From NCBI RefSeq assembly GCF_003938655.1, contig NZ_RJJT01000008.1, forward strand, positions 62,001-126,000: 64,000 nt of DNA. Reading direction: 5' to 3'. The position numbers and the translations under genes were made by a program. How positions within the stretch are numbered: position 1 is the first letter of the stretch; each line of letters opens with the position of its first letter. This document shows, piece by piece, positions 59,983 to 64,000 of the stretch. Source of the DNA: Rhizobium pisi (GTDB lineage: Bacteria > Pseudomonadota > Alphaproteobacteria > Rhizobiales > Rhizobiaceae). Under the pieces are notes generated by a model. That model was not told the origin of the DNA and ran no database searches. It saw only the letters and a list, made by a program, of their open reading frames with translations.

Positions 59983-60011
59983 ATAATTGGCCACGGCGGG
60001 TGGCCAATTAT
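59983..60011. terminator. Terminator hairpin between cobM and the moc-like genes
   Basis: ATAATTGGCCAC (59983-59994), GGCGG, GTGGCCAATTAT (60000-60011): perfect 12-bp stem, six nt after the cobM stop. Convergent genes on both sides suggest bidirectional use, although T-runs are short. Confidence 0.75.
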
Positions 60012-60045
60012 GGCGACAATCATTGGGCGGCGCTCTGCCCGGTTC

Positions 60046-60858
60046 TCAAACCCGCGCTGACAGGTAATCCATGCTGGTACGAAGCGCACCGGCCGGGTCC
60101 CTGACCGCATGCACTTCCGCTGCAAAGGGTTCGAAGGAGAACGGACCCTTATAACCCGCCTGCAGCAGCGCCCTGATCTGCCCGGCATTGTCGAGCCGGT
60201 CATCGCCATCCACGAGCACGCGATGGGAATCGCGCATATCGGAAACGGAGACGGAAGGATCGCTGACGCCGGAGATATGCACGAGGCCGGCCAGCTCAGG
60301 GAAGGTCGCTGCTTCGCCGGCAAGGTGGTGATGGAAGGTGTCGTGAACGAGCTTGAAGGTCGATTGCGCGCCAAGCTCTCTGATTGCCTCGGCCGCCTCG
60401 GTCTTCGAGCGCAGCGAGCAGATTTCGAAACCGAGCGGCTCGACGAGACCAATGATGCCGGCTTCATCGAGCATTGGCTTCAGTGCCGACAGCGCCTGGC
60501 GCAGATTAGCCTGCCGTTCCCCATCGGCGCAGCCGGTGCCATCGTTCTTCGGAACGAGGACGAGCGCCTTGGCGCCAGACGCGCTGGCATAGTCGATCAG
60601 TTCCTGCGCTTCTCGTGCGCGGGTTTCATTCCATTCGTTGAAGCGCTGCAAAGCGTTGATCGAAATGATTGTCAGGCCGTGACGAGCGGCGGCATCCTTG
60701 ATCGCTTCCGGCCTGGTGCCGTCGACAATCGCATTACCGGAAAGGTCGTTGCGGATCTCGACGGCGTCGATGCCGAGCGACTTTGCCAGTTTGAAGAAAT
60801 CATCGATAGCAAGCGACGGAGCGGCCATATGGTTGAGCGCAAAGCGGATCGAAGTCAT
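60046..60858 (-). CDS. mocC: Sugar isomerase/epimerase-like TIM-barrel protein (MocC-like)
   Basis: 270 residues from ATG 60858 (GAGGAGG about ten nt upstream). Xylose-isomerase-like TIM barrel: FFKLAKSLGIDAVEIRNDL, ITIISINALQRFN-like strand and metal-site patterns ALVLVPKND, GLVEPLGFE (Glu), LVHDTFHHHLAG (Asp, His) and HISGVSD. Homologous proteins include the rhizopine catabolism protein MocC and inosose isomerases; the symbol rests on the mocDEF-like genes nearby. Downstream of the LacI-type gene on the same strand. Confidence 0.75.
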   Translation of the reverse strand: MTSIRFALNHMAAPSLAIDDFFKLAKSLGIDAVEIRNDLSGNAIVDGTRPEAIKDAAARHGLTIISINALQRFNEWNETRAREAQELIDYASASGAKALVLVPKNDGTGCADGERQANLRQALSALKPMLDEAGIIGLVEPLGFEICSLRSKTEAAEAIRELGAQSTFKLVHDTFHHHLAGEAATFPELAGLVHISGVSDPSVSVSDMRDSHRVLVDGDDRLDNAGQIRALLQAGYKGPFSFEPFAAEVHAVRDPAGALRTSMDYLSARV

Positions 60859-61019
60859 GACGGAAATATCCTCCTCGTCTCCGCGCCACGGCGGAGCGGT
60901 TCCTCGTGAATGGGCGAGCGAATCTCTATCCGAATTCACCCGGCAAACCATCCGTCATTGCCGGAGGCCGCTTTCATTGCTGAGAGATTTTCAATCGAAA
61001 TGATGGAATTCATTCATTC

Positions 61020-62048
61020 TCAGATGTTCTCGGAGATATAGATATCGAATGGCAGGAAGGACTGACCGGGAACGGCAGCCTCACCATGCTCGATCGCACC
61101 GACCATCAGCGACAAAAGCTCCTTGCAGAGAGCGGGCAGCGGAGTAGCGACCACCATGGTGACGATATCGTCGGCAAGGCCGGCCTTGCTCTCCGGCGTC
61201 AGCTCGTTGACCACGAGCACGATCCGACCGGCGACACCCTCTTCGCGGAAGGCGGAAATCGCCCCCTCCATGCCGCCGCCGCAGACATAGAGGCCGACGA
61301 GATCGGAATGTTTCTGCAGAAGCGTCAGCGTTGCCTCATGGGTGATTTCGGCAGTCTCGAGGTTGATCAGCGTATCGACGACATCGAATTCCGGGGCGTT
61401 CTCGCGAAAATAGGAGCGAAAGCCGATCTCCCGCAGCTCATGGCCGTGGAAGCGGTGGCTGCCGACGAAACACGCGACCTTGCCGGGCTTCTTCGCCGTC
61501 CGCGCGATCGTCCATGCGGCGGTGCGTCCGGCCTTGCGGTTGTTGACGCCGACATAGGCGTCACGCACCCCTGTGGCGAGATCGGAAAGCAGCGAGAAGA
61601 CAGGGATGCCGCGTTCCTTCAGCTCCTCGACTGCGGTCGTCACCGCCGGATAATCGGGACCGACGACAGCGACGGCCTGGTTGCGGGCGCCGAGTGCCTT
61701 GATCTTTTCGTTGATGGCGGCAGGCGTCGTCGCCGAGGGGTACTCGATCTGGATCTGGAGACGGGCTGTGGTGACAGCGCGCGCCGCCGCTTCGATTTCG
61801 CGGGCAAAGGTCTGGTAGAAGGATTGGGTTGGTTTCTGCAGCAGGAAGGCAAGCCTGTATTGCGGCAGATCCTCAAAGACCCGCTGCCTGATGAGGCCGA
61901 CGGCATGATAGCCGATCGCCTGCGCCGCATCATAGACCCGTCGCGCCGTCTCCTCCCGCACGCGATGGCGAGCATTGAGAACGCGGTCGACGGTGGCAAC
62001 GCTGACGCCGGAGGCACGGGCGAGATCGGATATGGTGGGGCGGCGCAT
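61020..62048 (-). CDS. LacI-family regulator of the moc-like region
   Basis: 342 residues from ATG 62048 (AGGAA six nt upstream). HTH: ISDLARASGVSVATVDRVLNARHRV (residues 5-29), hinge, then a sugar-binding-protein-like core with VFSLLSDL, VGVNNRKAGRTAA and LYVCGGGMEGAISAF. Divergent from mocD and upstream of mocC, so the natural guess is that it controls both. Two small palindromes lie in the divergent gap. Known moc clusters use MocR of another family, so this is not called mocR. Confidence 0.88.
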   Translation of the reverse strand: MRRPTISDLARASGVSVATVDRVLNARHRVREETARRVYDAAQAIGYHAVGLIRQRVFEDLPQYRLAFLLQKPTQSFYQTFAREIEAAARAVTTARLQIQIEYPSATTPAAINEKIKALGARNQAVAVVGPDYPAVTTAVEELKERGIPVFSLLSDLATGVRDAYVGVNNRKAGRTAAWTIARTAKKPGKVACFVGSHRFHGHELREIGFRSYFRENAPEFDVVDTLINLETAEITHEATLTLLQKHSDLVGLYVCGGGMEGAISAFREEGVAGRIVLVVNELTPESKAGLADDIVTMVVATPLPALCKELLSLMVGAIEHGEAAVPGQSFLPFDIYISENI

Positions 62049-62065
62049 GGATGTTCCTGATGGAT

Positions 62066-62115
62066 TCAATCATTGATGCAAGCCAATAATGATGGCTTTT
62101 GATAGATTATATCAA
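62066..62115. promoter_or_regulatory. Two palindromes between the LacI gene and mocD
   Basis: TCAATCATTGA (62066-62076, perfect around one base) and TTGATAGATTATATCAA (62099-62115, six-base arms around GATTA). They lie in the 133-bp divergent gap and are good candidates for operators of the LacI-type regulator. A TCAATC half-site also occurs at 60991-60996, before mocC. Confidence 0.55.
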
Positions 62116-62181
62116 GCCTGCATTGAGCGCCTTTCAAAGTCAACCTATCCTCCTCGGCAACAGCATAGCGGGAGGCGGATG

Positions 62182-63270
62182 ATGGCGATCCAGACAAAGA
62201 AACGTGACTACGACCTGCTCGGCGAAAGCGGTCGCACCGCCGTCGAGACGGGGCTGGCGGCAGCCGAATGGTATCACACCGACATTCCGCGCAAGGAAAT
62301 GAAGGCACTGATGCAGCGCTCCGATGGGCCGGCAATCCGGGACACGATCATCTGGCTCGGCAGCATGGCAATCCTTGCCGGGCTCGGCATCTATTTCTGG
62401 GGTTCTTGGATCGCGATACCCTTCTTCCTCGCCTATGGCGTGCTCTACGGCTCAGCCTCCGACAGCCGCTGGCACGAATGCGGTCACGGCACCGCCTTCA
62501 AGACGCGCTGGATGAACGATGTCGTCTATCAGATCGCCTGCTTCATGATCATGCGCAATCCGGTGACCTGGCGCTGGAGCCATGCCCGCCACCACACCGA
62601 TACCGTCATCGTCGGTCGCGATCCCGAGATCGCCGTCATGCGGCCGCCGGATCTCTTCCGGCTGATCCTCAACTTCTTCGGCATCCTCGACGCCTGGCAT
62701 GCGGTCATCGACATGCTGCGCAATGCCTTCGGCGGCGTCAGCGCGGCGGAAAAGACGTTCATCCCGGAGATGGAGCAGCCTAAGGCGATCCGTTTCGCCC
62801 GTATCTGGCTGGCGATCTATGTTGTCACTATCACAACCGCCATCGCCATGGGCTCGATCCTGCCGCTGGTGCTGATTGGCCTGCCGCGCCTCTACGGCGC
62901 CTGGCACCATGTACTCACCGGGCTGTTGCAGCATGGCGGCCTTGCCGACAACGTCATCGATCACCGGCTGAACAGCCGCACGGTCTACATGAACCCCATC
63001 AGCCGCTTCATCTACTGGAACATGAATTACCACGTCGAACACCACATGTTTCCGATGGTGCCCTACCACGCACTGCCCAGGCTGCACGCGATGATCAAGC
63101 ACGATCTGCCGGCGCCGAATCCGTCGATCTGGTCCGGCTATCGCGAGATGATCCCTGCCTTCCTGCGCCAGCTGCGCAACGAGGATTATTTCCTAAAGCG
63201 CGAACTGCCGGCAACCGCGCGGCCCTATCGCGGGGAATTTCACAACGAACTGGCCCCGGCGGCACAATAA
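62182..63270 (+). CDS. mocD: Fatty-acid-desaturase-type membrane di-iron oxygenase (MocD-like)
   Basis: 362 residues from ATG 62182, six nt after GGGAGG; ATG 62179 is worse spaced. Three histidine boxes of membrane di-iron enzymes are intact: HECGH (98-102), HARHH (134-138) and HVEHH (284-288). About four hydrophobic segments. Followed by a Rieske ferredoxin and a ferredoxin reductase, the set needed to feed electrons. In R. leguminosarum mocDEF is known for demethylation of the rhizopine 3-O-methyl-scyllo-inosamine; substrate here is inferred from that. Confidence 0.85.
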   Translation: MAIQTKKRDYDLLGESGRTAVETGLAAAEWYHTDIPRKEMKALMQRSDGPAIRDTIIWLGSMAILAGLGIYFWGSWIAIPFFLAYGVLYGSASDSRWHECGHGTAFKTRWMNDVVYQIACFMIMRNPVTWRWSHARHHTDTVIVGRDPEIAVMRPPDLFRLILNFFGILDAWHAVIDMLRNAFGGVSAAEKTFIPEMEQPKAIRFARIWLAIYVVTITTAIAMGSILPLVLIGLPRLYGAWHHVLTGLLQHGGLADNVIDHRLNSRTVYMNPISRFIYWNMNYHVEHHMFPMVPYHALPRLHAMIKHDLPAPNPSIWSGYREMIPAFLRQLRNEDYFLKRELPATARPYRGEFHNELAPAAQ

Positions 63271-63291
63271 TCACGATCAAGGGAGGATAAG

Positions 63292-63606
63292 ATGAGCGGC
63301 AACTGGATCCAGGTCTGCGGCAAGGACGAAATCGACGAAGAGGATGTCATCCGCTTCGATCATGGGGGGCGCACCTTCGCTGTCTACCGCAGCCCTGACG
63401 ACGAATTCTTCGCCACCGACGGGCTCTGCACACATGAACATATCCACCTCGCCGACGGGCTTGTCATGGATGAGATCATCGAATGTCCGAAGCACAATGG
63501 CCGCTTCAACTACAAGACGGGCGAAGCCAAAGGTGCACCGGTCTGCGTCAATCTCAAAACCTATCCTGTGAAGGTCGAAGGCGACACCGTCTTCATCTCG
63601 GTATAA
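63292..63606 (+). CDS. mocE: Rieske-type ferredoxin (MocE-like)
   Basis: 104 residues. The [2Fe-2S] Rieske ligands are present: Cys-Thr-His in GLCTHEHIHLADG and Cys-x2-His in IECPKHNGRFNYKTG. It carries electrons from the reductase to the oxygenase. 21 nt after mocD with GGGAGG seven nt before ATG. Confidence 0.9.
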   Translation: MSGNWIQVCGKDEIDEEDVIRFDHGGRTFAVYRSPDDEFFATDGLCTHEHIHLADGLVMDEIIECPKHNGRFNYKTGEAKGAPVCVNLKTYPVKVEGDTVFISV

Positions 63607-63616
63607 GGAAACGGAC

Positions 63617-64000
63617 GTGGCTCATTTCGTCATCCTGGGTGCGGGCGAATGCGGTGCGCGCGCTGCTTTCGCGTTGCGTGAAAAAGGCTTTGCCGGCGAG
63701 ATAACGCTTATTGGAGCCGAACCCCTTCCACCTTATGAGCGGCCGCCGCTTTCGAAGGCCGGTTCCACCGATGCTCGCGATCCGAAATTCATCGCCGCGT
63801 TGGAAAAATATGCCGACAGCGGCATCCGGCTGCTGACCGGCCTGGAGGCGAGGGATCTCGATACCGTAGCCAGGGCCGTCACGCTTTCGGACGGTACCGT
63901 GCTCTCCTACGACAAGCTCCTGCTCGCGACGGGCGCAGCCGCGCGTTCGTTCCCTGGCGCGCCTCTGGGAAGTCCGCGTATTCGCGCGCTGAGAACGCAT
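63617..64000 (+). CDS. mocF: Ferredoxin reductase, N-terminal part (MocF-like, cut by window edge)
   Basis: 128 codons, open to the right edge. It starts at GTG 63617 with AAGGA about seven nt upstream, ten nt after mocE. FAD-binding fold: VAHFVILGAGECGARAAFALRE, then EPLPPYERPPLSKAG (typical of ferredoxin-NAD reductases of oxygenases) and LLLATGAAARSFPGAP. It would pass electrons from NAD(P)H to MocE. The rest of the gene is outside. Confidence 0.9.
   Translation, partial: MAHFVILGAGECGARAAFALREKGFAGEITLIGAEPLPPYERPPLSKAGSTDARDPKFIAALEKYADSGIRLLTGLEARDLDTVARAVTLSDGTVLSYDKLLLATGAAARSFPGAPLGSPRIRALRTH

Noticed and set aside
1-64000. Mobile elements, CRISPR arrays, tRNA or rRNA genes
   Set aside because: No transposase or integrase-like protein, no regularly spaced repeats and no tRNA-like cloverleaf were recognised by eye; a tRNAscan or Infernal run would be needed to exclude RNA genes fully.

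Overview
The window looks like a replicon-maintenance and accessory-metabolism segment of a Rhizobium of the R. leguminosarum / R. etli group, probably from a large repABC plasmid or chromid. The reasons are a complete repA-repB-ctRNA-repC cassette with two identical 16-bp parS-like palindromes, an adjacent aerobic-type cobFGHIJKLM cluster, a mocC/mocDEF-like (rhizopine catabolism) set, high G+C, and rhizobial-style regulators. The species assignment is inference from gene content recalled from memory; no search was run. No rRNA, tRNA, CRISPR array, insertion sequence or prophage was recognised.

Layout. 1-2599: the end of a solute-binding protein gene and two permease genes of a peptide-type (Dpp/Opp) ABC importer. 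2693-9763: three glycosyltransferases, an unusual 904-residue ABC exporter-like protein whose nucleotide-binding domain has lost every catalytic motif, and a stand-alone cyclic-nucleotide-binding protein; this is the best candidate for an undescribed system. 9773-10565: a RelE/ParE-type toxin-antitoxin pair with an inverted-repeat operator. 10653-17404: an MFS transporter divergent from cyoABCD (bo-type quinol oxidase) plus a SURF1 gene, with a perfect FNR/FixK anaerobox between them. 17399-20803: a double-PAS hybrid histidine kinase and an FAD/NAD(P)-binding protein. 21332-25108: two adjacent ABC exporter half-transporters with the sequence asymmetry of a heterodimer. 25313-30667: a small glycine-zipper protein, two LacI regulators, a Bcr/CflA-type efflux pump divergent from its TetR regulator, and a single-domain response regulator. 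30940-39391: an exported methionine sulfoxide reductase, divergent from an alpha-2-macroglobulin / PBP1C pair. 39495-45150: treY, then a copper P-type ATPase and its CueR/HmrR regulator with a textbook MerR-type promoter. 45192-47714: a hypothetical protein, an ECF sigma / anti-sigma pair and a BI-1 family protein.

47837-52842 is the replication and partition block: a DUF1612-type HTH protein, then repC, an antisense RNA, repB and repA on the minus strand, with parS sites and a long inverted repeat at the repA promoter. 52913-59976 holds cobF to cobM. cobK alone is inverted; its start codon overlaps that of cobL and its tail overlaps cobJ. 60046 to the end holds a mocC-like isomerase and a LacI regulator on the minus strand, then divergent mocD, mocE and the beginning of mocF.

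How they fit together: much of the window serves envelope maintenance and export (glycosyltransferases, ABC exporters, macroglobulin/PBP1C, MsrA, copper export) and respiration or redox (cyo, SURF1, anaerobox). The repABC-cob-moc end is typical of the large secondary replicons of rhizobia.
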